Below are positions 25,180 through 34,179 of a DNA stretch of 64,000 nt, piece after piece. Numbering within the stretch: the stretch's first letter is position 1; each line of letters opens with the position of its first letter. The stretch comes from PLGF01 sp052139695 (GTDB lineage: Bacteria; Verrucomicrobiota; Verrucomicrobiia; Limisphaerales; Palsa-1400), in the NCBI GenBank assembly GCA_052139695.1, contig JBKQWF010000217.1, positions 5,908 to 69,907 on the forward strand, written 5' to 3'. Made by a program: the position numbers and the translations under genes. The notes below the pieces were generated by a model, which did no database searches, was not told where the DNA came from, and saw only the letters and a list, made by a program, of their open reading frames with translations.

Positions 25180-27342
25180 ATGGATCCTAATGTAACGACA
25201 GGCGACGCACCCGAAACGAAGCTGCATTTTCTGGACTACTGGCGGATCATCCGCTTGCGCCGCAGCCTTATCCTGGTGGTCTTTCTCCTCTGCGTGATGA
25301 CCAGCACCCTGCTGACGATCTGGCTGCCCAAGCAGTACTCCAGCATGGTCCGGATTGAGGTGCAGAAGGACAATCCGGAAGTCCCCATGGCCGAAATGCG
25401 GCAGACGTCGATCGGCACGGATCCGTATTTTCTGACGACGCAGTTTAAGATTATTGAGTCGTACTCCATTCTCACCAACGTCATCGACACTCTGCATTTG
25501 GATGAGAAACTGGCCCAGCAAAATGGCTACCCTCATTGGAGCCGGGACGAGACGTTTGATTATTTGTCCAAAAGAGTCTCGGTCGAGCAGACACGCATGA
25601 CCAGCTTGATCGAGATTTCCGTAAGGAACCCGGATGCTCAATTAGCTTCCGACATCGTCAATGGCATCGCGGAAGCCTACAGAAAAGCCCGATTGGATGC
25701 ATGGAGAGAGACTCGCGGCGGCGGAATAACGTCCCTCAGCAACAGGCTTGTTCAAACACAGGCGAGCTTGAAGGAAGAGGAAAACAATCTGGCCAGTATG
25801 CGAACGAATTTGGCTATTGGCGAATTCTATGACCAAAGCCCGGTTAGCAGTGGCACCATCGAATCCGAAGAGCTGAGAGAATGGACGCATGATGAAGTGA
25901 TGGCGGCGGCTGATTACCAGATTTTCAGCAATACCCTTGCGAAACTGTTATCCATCCCGGCTGCAAACCGCGGGGCGGAACTTGCCACGGCCTATCCGGG
26001 CCACAACGATCCGGAGTTGGCCGAATATGCCATCCGCTTGTCGTCGCAAAAAGACAGAATGGCCCAGGCAAAGAACGAGTTGGGAACAAACCATCCGAGC
26101 TATACGACGGCCTCGCAACTTTTAGAGAATGCCCAGCGGGATTACGACACAAAAGTCGAAAGAATCATGGACGGCATTCGAACCCGCGTCGAGACAGACA
26201 AGGCCAATCTTGAAATTATTCGAAGCAATGAGGCGGCTATCAAAAAGGAGCGCAACATCCTGGCGCAGACATACCAGCCTTATTATAATTTAAAATCCGA
26301 AGCCGAAACTCTGCGGAAGGAGCGGGACCTCTTGATGACGCGCCTGCTAGTGGAGGAAACCGAAAAAGAGCAGCCGATGCAGAGCATTGTCCAAGTGCGT
26401 GATCCAGGCCGGGTGGAAAAACGGCCGGTCAGCCCAAAGAGCACGGTGATCATTCCGCTGGGGGTCATTGTTGGCTTGGTGGTTGGTTTGGGCTTGGCGT
26501 TCTTCATCGAATACCTCGACACCAGCGTCAAGACAATCGACGACGTGGAGCGGGCTTTGCAGGCGCCGGTACTGGGCGTTATTCCGCAAAATGTCGGTGT
26601 CATTCTCGACGAGGGGCGGGAAAGCCCGCACGCCGAGGCTTACCGTGTTTTGCGGACCAATTTGCTCTTTTCACGTAAAAACGAGAATTGGAACACGATT
26701 TCCGTGCTCAGCGGCGGCGCGGGCGAGGGTAAATCGACTACCATCTTCAACCTCGCCACGATTTTCGCCCAGAATGGCCAGCGCGTCCTGGTGGTTGATT
26801 CAGACTTGCGGCGGCCTACCCTGCACAAAATACTTCACGTCTCCAATACCATTGGGTTGACTGATTTCCTTCTTAAGCAGCGCTCGCTGGACGAGGTCAT
26901 TCAAAAGACCAAGGTTCCGACTCTGGACTTTTTGGCCAGCGGGAAGCTGCCCAGCAGTTCCATGAGCATTTTGGGCTCGCCGCAAATGAAGGAGACGATT
27001 CAGGAACTCAAGCGCCGCTATGACTTTATCTTTTTCGATTCTCCGCCTTTGCTGGGAATTAGTGATGCCTCAGTGCTCGCCAGCGAAATGGACATGGTGC
27101 TGCAGGTGATTCAGTACCGCCGTTATCCGCAGCCGATGACCCTTCGCGCCAAACAGATGATTCTCAAGGTCGGTGGCAACCTGATCGGCATCGTATTGAA
27201 CAACATCAACATGAGCCAGGACGAGAGCTACTATTACTACAGTGGTTATTACGAATATCAGTCTCAACAAAAGGACCGCACAGTTGTCGAAGTCAATGAC
27301 GCCGCGAAGCCGGCAAAAGTTGAAATTGAACAGAAATATTGA
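25180..27342 (+). CDS. Wzc-type polysaccharide copolymerase and tyrosine autokinase
   Basis: The 720-residue inner-membrane protein has a Wzz domain between two transmembrane helices (about 30-50 and 425-447) with a long periplasmic coiled coil. A cytoplasmic BY-kinase domain follows, with Walker A GGAGEGKST at about 512, Walker A' VLVVDSDLRRP at about 536 and Walker B FIFFDSPP at about 616. The C-terminal tyrosine cluster ESYYYYSGYYEY (about 682-693) is the autophosphorylation site. It controls polymer length and export with the Wza-type lipoprotein that follows. It is preceded by T-rich sequence and no strong ribosome site. Confidence 0.93.
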   Translation: MDPNVTTGDAPETKLHFLDYWRIIRLRRSLILVVFLLCVMTSTLLTIWLPKQYSSMVRIEVQKDNPEVPMAEMRQTSIGTDPYFLTTQFKIIESYSILTNVIDTLHLDEKLAQQNGYPHWSRDETFDYLSKRVSVEQTRMTSLIEISVRNPDAQLASDIVNGIAEAYRKARLDAWRETRGGGITSLSNRLVQTQASLKEEENNLASMRTNLAIGEFYDQSPVSSGTIESEELREWTHDEVMAAADYQIFSNTLAKLLSIPAANRGAELATAYPGHNDPELAEYAIRLSSQKDRMAQAKNELGTNHPSYTTASQLLENAQRDYDTKVERIMDGIRTRVETDKANLEIIRSNEAAIKKERNILAQTYQPYYNLKSEAETLRKERDLLMTRLLVEETEKEQPMQSIVQVRDPGRVEKRPVSPKSTVIIPLGVIVGLVVGLGLAFFIEYLDTSVKTIDDVERALQAPVLGVIPQNVGVILDEGRESPHAEAYRVLRTNLLFSRKNENWNTISVLSGGAGEGKSTTIFNLATIFAQNGQRVLVVDSDLRRPTLHKILHVSNTIGLTDFLLKQRSLDEVIQKTKVPTLDFLASGKLPSSSMSILGSPQMKETIQELKRRYDFIFFDSPPLLGISDASVLASEMDMVLQVIQYRRYPQPMTLRAKQMILKVGGNLIGIVLNNINMSQDESYYYYSGYYEYQSQQKDRTVVEVNDAAKPAKVEIEQKY

Positions 27343-27367
27343 TTCGATGGATTGTAAGGTTTTAAGC

Positions 27368-28003
27368 ATGAGACTCATACGCGATGGTTTGTCATTCCTG
27401 GCCGCCGCTTTTTGCTGGCTGGCCTTAACAGTAGTTTTGGTTGGTTGCGATACGGCCAAGGTATCCGCCGCTCCGCCAGCCGGCGCGGTGCCTTCCGCTC
27501 CGCCAGCCACAAACGCTTATACCAGAGGCGCTTTGCGAGTAGGCGACCACGTTGCGGTGGAATTAACAGGAACGGGTGAAACCGCCCCCCAGGCAATCCC
27601 CCAGGAGATCGCCCCGGACGGAACGATCCAACTGCGCTTCATTGGGCATATACAGGCGGCCGGCAAAACCCCGTCTCAACTTCAGAATGACATTGAGGAA
27701 GCGTACGTGCCCGCGTGGTACAAGCACGTGAGCGTTTCGGTCACGACGCCGATGCGCTTTTTCTATGTCGGAGGCCAGGTCATCAAAGGCGACCGTTTCC
27801 CTTACACGTCTCCCATCACAGTGACTGCGGCCATTCAGGCGGCCGGCGGCTTCGACCCTTATGCCAACAAGAAGAAGGTGCGGTTAACCAGGGTGGACGG
27901 CACGGTTCTTATTATCAATTGCCTCGACGTGTTGAAACGTCCCGAGTTGGATCAGCCGGTCTATCCTGGCGACAAGATTGATGTCCCCCGGCGTTTCTGG
28001 TAA
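27368..28003 (+). CDS. Wza-type polysaccharide export lipoprotein
   Basis: From the ATG at 27368 (27347 is the alternative), the product of about 211 residues has a lipoprotein signal with lipobox LVGC. A polysaccharide export (Poly_export/SLBB) domain follows: LRVGDHVAVELTGTGETAPQ, PDGTIQLRFIGHIQAAGKTP, and SLBB-like MRFFYVGGQVIKGDRFPYTS. It is shorter than Wza (about 380) and has one SLBB repeat, as in the small exporters that pair with a separate barrel. The barrel two genes upstream could be that partner. It starts 26 bp after the kinase gene. Confidence 0.88.
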   Translation: MRLIRDGLSFLAAAFCWLALTVVLVGCDTAKVSAAPPAGAVPSAPPATNAYTRGALRVGDHVAVELTGTGETAPQAIPQEIAPDGTIQLRFIGHIQAAGKTPSQLQNDIEEAYVPAWYKHVSVSVTTPMRFFYVGGQVIKGDRFPYTSPITVTAAIQAAGGFDPYANKKKVRLTRVDGTVLIINCLDVLKRPELDQPVYPGDKIDVPRRFW

Positions 28004-28390
28004 ATGGTTCAACTGCAGATCCTTTCGGGAAAACAAATTGGCGCCTTATTTCAGACGGCCCGATTTCCCGTGAAGGTGGGCCGATCAAATGATTCACATC
28101 TGGCGTTGGACGATCCTGGGGTCTGGTCCCGGCATTTTCAAATCGACTGGCAGGCCGAGGGCCTGGTCCTGGAGGTCGAACGGGATGCATTACTCGACCT
28201 CAATGAAACCCCGGTGAGGCGGGCTGTTCTGCGCAATGGTGACGTGATCACGCTGGGGGCGGTGCGCCTCCGCTTTAGCCTCAGCCCGGTCCGCGCTTCT
28301 TCCCAGGCGGCGGTGGAATGGTTGACGTGGATCGCCCTAGGCGCGCTTTGCTTGGGACAAGTCGCGATAATTTATACTTTACTTCTCTAA
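28004..28390 (+). CDS. FHA-domain protein with C-terminal membrane anchor
   Basis: The start codon directly follows the stop of the export lipoprotein gene (TAAATG), so the two are coupled. The 128-residue protein has an FHA domain with KVGRSNDSHLALDDPGVWSR and a conserved histidine in SRHFQI, plus LRNGDVITLG. A transmembrane helix at the very end (about 108-127, LTWIALGALCLGQVAIIYTL) anchors the domain on the cytoplasmic side. FHA domains bind phosphothreonine, but no Ser/Thr kinase is encoded nearby. It ends 10 bp from the convergent purH gene. Confidence 0.82.
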   Translation: MVQLQILSGKQIGALFQTARFPVKVGRSNDSHLALDDPGVWSRHFQIDWQAEGLVLEVERDALLDLNETPVRRAVLRNGDVITLGAVRLRFSLSPVRASSQAAVEWLTWIALGALCLGQVAIIYTLLL

Positions 28391-28399
28391 GACCGTGAG

Positions 28400-29983
28400 C
28401 TAATGCCGGAAGTGGCGCGTGCCGGTGAAGATCATGGCCATGTCGTTTTTGTCGGCCGCCGCGATCACCTCCGCGTCCCGCACGGAACCCCCCGGTTGAA
28501 TGGCGGCGGTCGCGCCGGCTTTGGCCGCCGCGATCAACCCGTCGGCAAAGGGGAAAAAAGCGTCGCTGCTCACGGCGCTGCCTGCCAGTGACAGGCCGGC
28601 CTCCTGGGCTTTCCAAATGGCGATGCGGCAGGCGTCCACCCGGCTCATCTGGCCCGCGCCCACGCCGAGGGTGCGATCGGCGGCGGAAAAGACGATGGCA
28701 TTCGACTTGACGTGCTTGGCGATTTTCCAGCCAAACTTCATCGCCCGCAGTTCCGTTGCGGTGGGCTGGCGTTGGCTGACGACGCGCCATTGTTCCGGCG
28801 CGGCCTGGGCGTCGTCCGGTTCCTGGGCGAGCAGTGAATCGGCGCCCACGCCGCGGAATTCCATGGAATGGCCGCGGCCGGCCGGGGGCAAAGCCTGGAG
28901 CAAGCGGAGGTTGCGTTTTTTTTGCAGCAACTCGCGGGCCTCGGGGGCGAACTCGGGGGCGACAATGACTTCGCTGAAAATCTCCGCCACCGCTTCCGCG
29001 CAGGGCAGGTCCAGGATTTGGTTGACAGCGATAATGCCGCCGAAAGGGGCCTGCCGGTCCGTGGCCAGGGCCTTCTCCCAAGCCTCGCGCAAGGAGGCGG
29101 CTTGGGCGGCGCCGCAAGGGTTGGTATGTTTGACAATGGCCAGGGTCGGGACCTCGCCGGCAAACTCCGCCACCAGGGCCGCGGCCGCGGTCAAGTCGAT
29201 AATATTGTTGTAGGAGAGTTCCTTGCCATGCAGTTGCCGAAAGCGGTCGGGGAAGGGGCCGTAGAGGGCGGCGCGCTGGTGGGGGTTTTCCCCGTAGCGC
29301 AATTCCTGGGCCCGGGCGAGAGTCAACTGCAATAATGCCGGCCACGGCTGCCCCGCCGCGGGAGGGCTGGGAAAAGTGCCAGGGGCGTTGCCAAAGGTTT
29401 GCCCCAAATAAGCGGCAATTTGCCCATCATACGCCGCCGTGCGCGCGAACACTTTGACCGCCAGGGCGCGCCGCAGCTCCGGCGTCGTGTTGCCGCTGGC
29501 TAGAATTTGGTCCGCGACCCGGGCGTAATCCGCCGGGTCGATGACGACGGTTACGCTCTCGTGGTTTTTAGCCGCGCTTCGCAGCATGGCCGGCCCGCCA
29601 ATATCGATGTTCTCAACGGCTTCCTCCAGGGTCGCTCCCGGACGGGCAATGGTTTGGGCGAAAGGGTAGAGGTTGACCACCACGAGGTCGATCGGCTTGA
29701 TATCGTGCTTGCGAGCGGCGGCCTCGTGGGCCTTATTGCCGCGCACGTAGAGCAGGCCACCATGGATTTTGGGATGCAGGGTCTTGACGCGGCCATCCAT
29801 CATTTCAGGAAACCCTGTATAAGCGCTCAAATCACTCACCATGAATCCCTGGTCACGCAAGGCCTTGGCCGTGCCGCCGGTGGAGATGATTTCGACTCCG
29901 GCGGCGGTCAGGGCTTGGGCGAAGGCGGCCAGGCCGGTTTTGTCAAATACAGAAATTAGCGCGCGTTGCATTTTCATCATCAC
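28400..29983 (-). CDS. purH: Bifunctional AICAR formyltransferase/IMP cyclohydrolase
   Basis: The 527-residue enzyme catalyses the last two steps of de novo purine synthesis. The N-terminal IMP cyclohydrolase (MGS-like) domain has ALISVFDKTGLAAFAQAL and GRVKTLHPKIHGGLLYVRGN. The C-terminal formyltransferase has LRYGENPHQRAALYGPF, the catalytic KHTNPCGAA, and a Pro-x-His-like FTGTRHFRH at the end. Length is normal. It stands as a single gene, convergent with the exopolysaccharide operon and 29 bp upstream of htpX's 3' end. Confidence 0.96.
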   Translation of the reverse strand: MMMKMQRALISVFDKTGLAAFAQALTAAGVEIISTGGTAKALRDQGFMVSDLSAYTGFPEMMDGRVKTLHPKIHGGLLYVRGNKAHEAAARKHDIKPIDLVVVNLYPFAQTIARPGATLEEAVENIDIGGPAMLRSAAKNHESVTVVIDPADYARVADQILASGNTTPELRRALAVKVFARTAAYDGQIAAYLGQTFGNAPGTFPSPPAAGQPWPALLQLTLARAQELRYGENPHQRAALYGPFPDRFRQLHGKELSYNNIIDLTAAAALVAEFAGEVPTLAIVKHTNPCGAAQAASLREAWEKALATDRQAPFGGIIAVNQILDLPCAEAVAEIFSEVIVAPEFAPEARELLQKKRNLRLLQALPPAGRGHSMEFRGVGADSLLAQEPDDAQAAPEQWRVVSQRQPTATELRAMKFGWKIAKHVKSNAIVFSAADRTLGVGAGQMSRVDACRIAIWKAQEAGLSLAGSAVSSDAFFPFADGLIAAAKAGATAAIQPGGSVRDAEVIAAADKNDMAMIFTGTRHFRH

Positions 29984-30012
29984 AACGCGTTGCTATAATG
30001 AGAAAAGACCAT

Positions 30013-30936
30013 TTAGTCAATGGACGGATGCTCCAGCCGCGCGATGCGCTCATCCAGGGGCGGATGGCTGGCGAAGAGGGCCATCAGCCCCCCGGTCCTG
30101 CCGGAGATCTTAAGAGCTTGAAAGGCAGGCTGTTGCGCACCGGTGGCCATGTCAGCGCCGCCTTCGTGGATCGCTTTGAGAGTTTTAAGCGCCGAAAGCA
30201 TGTGATCGCGTCCAGCGTAGCGGGCGCCGCCGGCGTCGGCGCGGAATTCACGCCAGCGCGAAAACCAGTTCACCACAATCATGCCCAGCAGCATGAAGAC
30301 AAACTGGAAGAGGTTGATCAGCATGAACTCCATGAAAAAATTGCCGCCGCGGTCGTCGTCGCGCGAAGAGCCCCGCGAGAGCGCAAAGGCCAGAATGCGG
30401 GCCAGGAACATGGCAAACGCGTTCACGACGCCCTGGATCAGCGTCATTGTGACCATGTCGCCGTTGGCAATGTGGGCGGTTTCGTGCCCCAGGACGCCTT
30501 CCACATCGTATTGGCGCATGTGCGTGAGCAGGCCTGAGGAAACGGCCACCAAGGCGCGCGAACGGCTGGGCCCGGTGGCGAAGGCATTGACCTCAGGTGA
30601 ATCGTAGATGCCGACTTCGGGCATCGTGTCCAGTCCGGCGGCGCGGGCCAGCCGGTAAATGGTTTGGACAAGCCGCTGGGCGTCAGGGTCCGTGGTATTC
30701 GGATCGACGACCTGCACACCCATCATCATTTTGGCCATCCAACGTGAGAGCAGGAGGGAAATAAACGCGCCGCCCATGCCCCAGATGAAGCAGAAGATGA
30801 AAAGGGATTCCGTGCCGCCGAAGCGATTGACTTGTCCGCGGAAGAGCAGGCTGACGATGATGCCGATGGTCAGCATGACCAAGAGGTTGACTAAGAAAAA
30901 CAGCGTTATTCTTTTGGCGATTTGGAAAAATTTCAT
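30013..30936 (-). CDS. htpX: Membrane zinc metalloprotease HtpX
   Basis: The 307-residue M48 protease has two N-terminal transmembrane helices (about 10-60), the zinc site in EGVLGHETAHIANGD and a third ligand in REFRADAGGA. Membrane segments follow the active site (about 150-210). It degrades misfolded inner-membrane proteins, typically under heat or envelope stress. The start is supported by GGAG 9 nt upstream, which lies inside a small hairpin (AGTTC, TGGA loop, GAACT). Confidence 0.94.
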   Translation of the reverse strand: MKFFQIAKRITLFFLVNLLVMLTIGIIVSLLFRGQVNRFGGTESLFIFCFIWGMGGAFISLLLSRWMAKMMMGVQVVDPNTTDPDAQRLVQTIYRLARAAGLDTMPEVGIYDSPEVNAFATGPSRSRALVAVSSGLLTHMRQYDVEGVLGHETAHIANGDMVTMTLIQGVVNAFAMFLARILAFALSRGSSRDDDRGGNFFMEFMLINLFQFVFMLLGMIVVNWFSRWREFRADAGGARYAGRDHMLSALKTLKAIHEGGADMATGAQQPAFQALKISGRTGGLMALFASHPPLDERIARLEHPSID

Positions 30937-30941
30937 AGTTC

Positions 30942-30955
30942 AGTTCTCCAGAACT
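30942..30955 (-). promoter_or_regulatory. Hairpin containing the htpX ribosome-binding site
   Basis: On the minus strand AGTTC and GAACT form a 5-bp stem around a TGGA loop, with a sixth pair possible in the linear palindrome. The GGAG Shine-Dalgarno core spans loop and stem and lies 9 nt before the ATG of htpX. A thermometer-like role is speculative. Confidence 0.3.
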
Positions 30956-31080
30956 CGTCGGTTTCCCGCAGTCGGTTTGACCGCGACCGCGCCGAGACGT
31001 TCACCCGCGGTAAAATGGGGGTTTTCCCGGCAGATTGCAAGTCCACGCCTGGCAATGCTTCCTTTGTCTGAAGCTAAAAG

Positions 31081-32463
31081 TCAAAGGACGGGCCGGATAA
31101 TGGCTTGATCCTCCGGCGGCAAATCGGCCAGCGGCACGGGCTTGTCCTGGGGCCGCGTTCCCTTCTGATTGATGCCGCCCAGCAAGCTCCAATTGCGGGC
31201 CGGATGGTCGGGTCGCGCGTCGCCCGGTTCCTGGGCCTTGCGGTCGTAGCGGGTGAAATCAATCACCTGGTCTGGCCCGTTGGTTTTCCAGTCGCGCAAA
31301 AGAGCCAGGCGAAATTGCCGGTTCATGAACCAGCGGATCTCCAGGTTCTCATCGGACCCCCCGATGCCAGTGCCGCGCTGCGTGAAACGGTAATTCAGCC
31401 GGGCGTTGTTCCTAAAATGCTTCCGCCAAGCCAGGCCAAAATCGCCCTGCGTGAGGCAATAGGTCCCGGGCCATCGCCGGCGAATTCCATCCATCCAGCC
31501 GGTCAGCCCTTCAAGACCAATGGGAAGGGACAGCTCCCAGCAATTGGTGACCCAGGCAAAGTCATTGAGCTTGAACCCGGTGTCGAAGTGGGCGGCGGTC
31601 GTGGCCAGCATTTGCTTGAGGCCTTTTTCCAGCCCATAAGCTCCCAGCGTTTCGATCGGTCCGACTCCCATGCGGCTGTTGAATCCGCCGTCAAAACCCC
31701 GCCGCCGCGCCGCCAGAAAGTCCACCGTCCAGCCGTCCAGGTTGACACAGTCGATGAAGTCCGCTTTGCTTTGCGCCGGCTTGAGGAAATGTTCGCGACT
31801 GGGATAATAAGGATAACAAATCGAACCTTCGCCATCCCCGTTGTCAATCGCATACTGGCTCCAGATGTTGCCTTGGGCGGCGTGGATGCCCTCTTCCTGC
31901 GCCAGAAAACGAAGGTTTTCCGCCGCCAGAAACCCGCCCACCACGCTCCCCGGCCGATCCGCGCCGCCGACCATTTCCGAGACCAGGGCCAGGGCGTCAT
32001 GCAAATCACGGTTGACCTGCTGGCGGGAGTTATACATGGGGGCGAAGTAGCCGCCGGGGATGAAAGTGATTTCGTCCCCCAATTCGTGATGATATTCCGC
32101 GACCTGGCGGCGGATGTCTTGGTAGTTTGTCCTTTGGTCCCGCAACGCCAGCCAGGAGAAAGCCCAGGTCATCCGGCCGCCGGGAAAGCCGCGGTCAAAT
32201 GCCTCGCGCATGGAGCGGGTTCGCCGCAGGGTATGCAAAGAGCCTTCGTCCTCGCCGGCATTCCGGTCCCGGCTCACTTCAATTTGATTGACTCGAATCA
32301 CTGATTTGAAAGTGAGAAAGCGGTTGCCCATCAAGCGGGGCGGAGGCGTCTTCTTTTCAGACGCGGCCAGCCCGGTGTCCGGCCAGAGTCCTGGCAAATA
32401 CGCCGCCGCCCCGGCCCCGGCGGCCAGGGACGATTTCAAAAAAGCTCGACGATCCAGTTTCAC
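31081..32463 (-). CDS. Tat-exported DUF3863-like protein
   Basis: The 460-residue protein has a twin-arginine signal (DRRAFLKSSLAAGAGAAAYL). Its body reads like the uncharacterised family I know as DUF3863 (FLTFKSVIRVNQIEVSRDRN, MTWAFSWLALRDQRTNYQDI, EITFIPGGYFAPMYNSRQQV and EEGIHAAQGNIWSQYAIDNG). The family name is from memory. The repeated aromatic and acidic stretches suggest a TIM-barrel-like polysaccharide-active domain; no catalytic residues can be assigned. It is divergent from the hybrid kinase gene across 206 bp. Confidence 0.65.
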   Translation of the reverse strand: MKLDRRAFLKSSLAAGAGAAAYLPGLWPDTGLAASEKKTPPPRLMGNRFLTFKSVIRVNQIEVSRDRNAGEDEGSLHTLRRTRSMREAFDRGFPGGRMTWAFSWLALRDQRTNYQDIRRQVAEYHHELGDEITFIPGGYFAPMYNSRQQVNRDLHDALALVSEMVGGADRPGSVVGGFLAAENLRFLAQEEGIHAAQGNIWSQYAIDNGDGEGSICYPYYPSREHFLKPAQSKADFIDCVNLDGWTVDFLAARRRGFDGGFNSRMGVGPIETLGAYGLEKGLKQMLATTAAHFDTGFKLNDFAWVTNCWELSLPIGLEGLTGWMDGIRRRWPGTYCLTQGDFGLAWRKHFRNNARLNYRFTQRGTGIGGSDENLEIRWFMNRQFRLALLRDWKTNGPDQVIDFTRYDRKAQEPGDARPDHPARNWSLLGGINQKGTRPQDKPVPLADLPPEDQAIIRPVL

Positions 32464-32669
32464 AGCCGGCGGTCCTTTAGGAAAACGACCAATCTTGGGA
32501 AGAGGACTTGCGCCCCGGCAGCGATGGAAAAGAAACGGACATCGCCCCCTCTTGTAACGTCGCGCGTCAGATTTGCAATCTCAATTCTTTGTTCTTGCGC
32601 TCTGGGGCAATTAGTTGTCCGCTATGGGAGCGGATAGCGAATTGGCAACGGCTTGCTGAAACAGAAACC

Positions 32670-34175
32670 ATGATCTCATTCTCGCGCGAAAGCCCTCGGG
32701 TCCGGCCAACGGTGTCCAGCCAGGAGGCCAACGGCAAGACCCGGGTCTTGATGGTGGACGACAACCTGCCTTTTCTGGAGCTTTATTCCCAGAGTCTGCG
32801 GGACGCGGGCTATGAAGTTTCAACGGCCACGAACGGCTCTCAAGCCTTGCGGCTCATTCGCAACGAATTACCAGACCTGGTGGTGCTGGACGTGGTGCTG
32901 CCTGGTTTGAGCGGAATTGAAATCTGCCGCAAGATCAGAGCGGACCGCGACTTGCGCGACGTCTTTGTCGTGCTGATTTCCGGGCAGGCGATCAGCCCCG
33001 AACAGACGGTAGATGGCTTGGCGATCGGCGCGGATGAGTATCTCTTCAAGCCGCTCAGTCTCAGCGAGTTCAGAGCGAGGATTCGGACAATGGTTCGGCT
33101 GATGGACACCGCGTCGGCCCTGCGGGCCAGTGAACAGCATTATCGGGGATTGGTTGAAGTTCTGCCCGACGCGGTGGCGCTGATTAATCCGCAATTTCAA
33201 ATCGCCGGTGTGAACGAGCGGGCGGCAGCCATGCTGGGCTATGGCGACGCCGGCGAATTGTTGGGTAAAAACGCCGTCGAATTAATTCAAGCTCAGGACC
33301 GCGACCGTTTTCGTGCCGATATGGCGGCTCTCAAGACCAGGATGGCGAGCGCGGAATACGTGCTGTTGAGAAAGGACGGCAAAGGCATCCCGGTGGAAAT
33401 GAGCGTCACGGTTTCGGAGTCAACGGGCGGAGAAAGCATCGGATGGATTACGGTGGCGCGCGACATTACCGAGAGGAAGCGGGTGGAGGAGGAGTTGCGA
33501 CGTTTGCCGCGGCGCATTTCTGAAGCGCAGGAAGCGGAACGCTCGCGGGTGGCGCGCGAATTGCACGACGGCGTCAATCAAGTGATTGCGTCCGCCGCCA
33601 TGAGGCTGCGGCGGGTGCAGGACATGGTCTCCGCGCAAAACCCCGCGGCGAGCGAACTGATTTCGCGCTCGCACAAGCTGCTCGTCCAGGCCCTGGAAGA
33701 GAACCGTCGCATTGCCCGCAACCTTCGCCCGACCGACCTCGATGACCTTGGCCTGGGAGATGCCTGCCGCAACCTCTGCAAAGAGCTGAAAACCCGGACC
33801 GGCCTGGCGGTGAGTTGCCAGTTCGCCCGCTTTTCCAAGCCCTTGCCGCCAGAGGTCGATCTGGGTCTGTTCCGCGTCGTGCAGGAGGCGCTCAATAACG
33901 TCGAAAAGCACGCCCGCGCTAAAACGGTCCGGTTGCGAATTGCCAGCAACCGCGGGGCTGTGACACTCAAAATCCAGGATGACGGACGGGGCTTTGACCC
34001 TGCCGTACTGGAGGCGGGCAAGGCCGATAGACGGGGGATCGGTTTATCCAGCCTGCAGGAGCGCGCTGCCGCTTTGGGAGGGACTTGTGAAGTATTCTCG
34101 AAGCCCGGTCACGGAACCGCCATTACCGTGCGGGTCCCTGCTCCGAAAGACCGCCGGGCCAAAACCGCAAAATAG
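32670..34175 (+). CDS. Receiver-PAS-histidine kinase (HisKA_3/NarX-type)
   Basis: The product is 501 residues from the ATG at 32670. An N-terminal receiver domain (VLMVDDNLPFLELYSQSLRD, phospho-acceptor in VVLDVVLPGLSG) is followed by a PAS domain (about 155-275). A HisKA_3 dimerisation domain comes next with the H-box SRVARELHDGVNQVIASAAM, then a HATPase domain (VVQEALNNVEKHARAKTVRL, DDGRGFDPA). It has no transmembrane segment. It ends 5 bp from a convergent LuxR-family response regulator, its probable partner. Having the receiver at the N-terminus suggests it is itself the target of an upstream kinase. Confidence 0.92.
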   Translation: MISFSRESPRVRPTVSSQEANGKTRVLMVDDNLPFLELYSQSLRDAGYEVSTATNGSQALRLIRNELPDLVVLDVVLPGLSGIEICRKIRADRDLRDVFVVLISGQAISPEQTVDGLAIGADEYLFKPLSLSEFRARIRTMVRLMDTASALRASEQHYRGLVEVLPDAVALINPQFQIAGVNERAAAMLGYGDAGELLGKNAVELIQAQDRDRFRADMAALKTRMASAEYVLLRKDGKGIPVEMSVTVSESTGGESIGWITVARDITERKRVEEELRRLPRRISEAQEAERSRVARELHDGVNQVIASAAMRLRRVQDMVSAQNPAASELISRSHKLLVQALEENRRIARNLRPTDLDDLGLGDACRNLCKELKTRTGLAVSCQFARFSKPLPPEVDLGLFRVVQEALNNVEKHARAKTVRLRIASNRGAVTLKIQDDGRGFDPAVLEAGKADRRGIGLSSLQERAAALGGTCEVFSKPGHGTAITVRVPAPKDRRAKTAK

Positions 34176-34179
34176 TCCG

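Noticed and set aside
21862..28390. PEP-CTERM/exosortase system linked to the exopolysaccharide operon
   Set aside because: The regulator pair resembles PrsK/PrsR, but no exosortase or PEP-CTERM motif is present in the window.
31105..32304. Long plus-strand frame over the DUF3863-like gene
   Set aside because: The minus-strand frame has a Tat signal and family-like sequence; the antisense frame has no motif or ribosome site.
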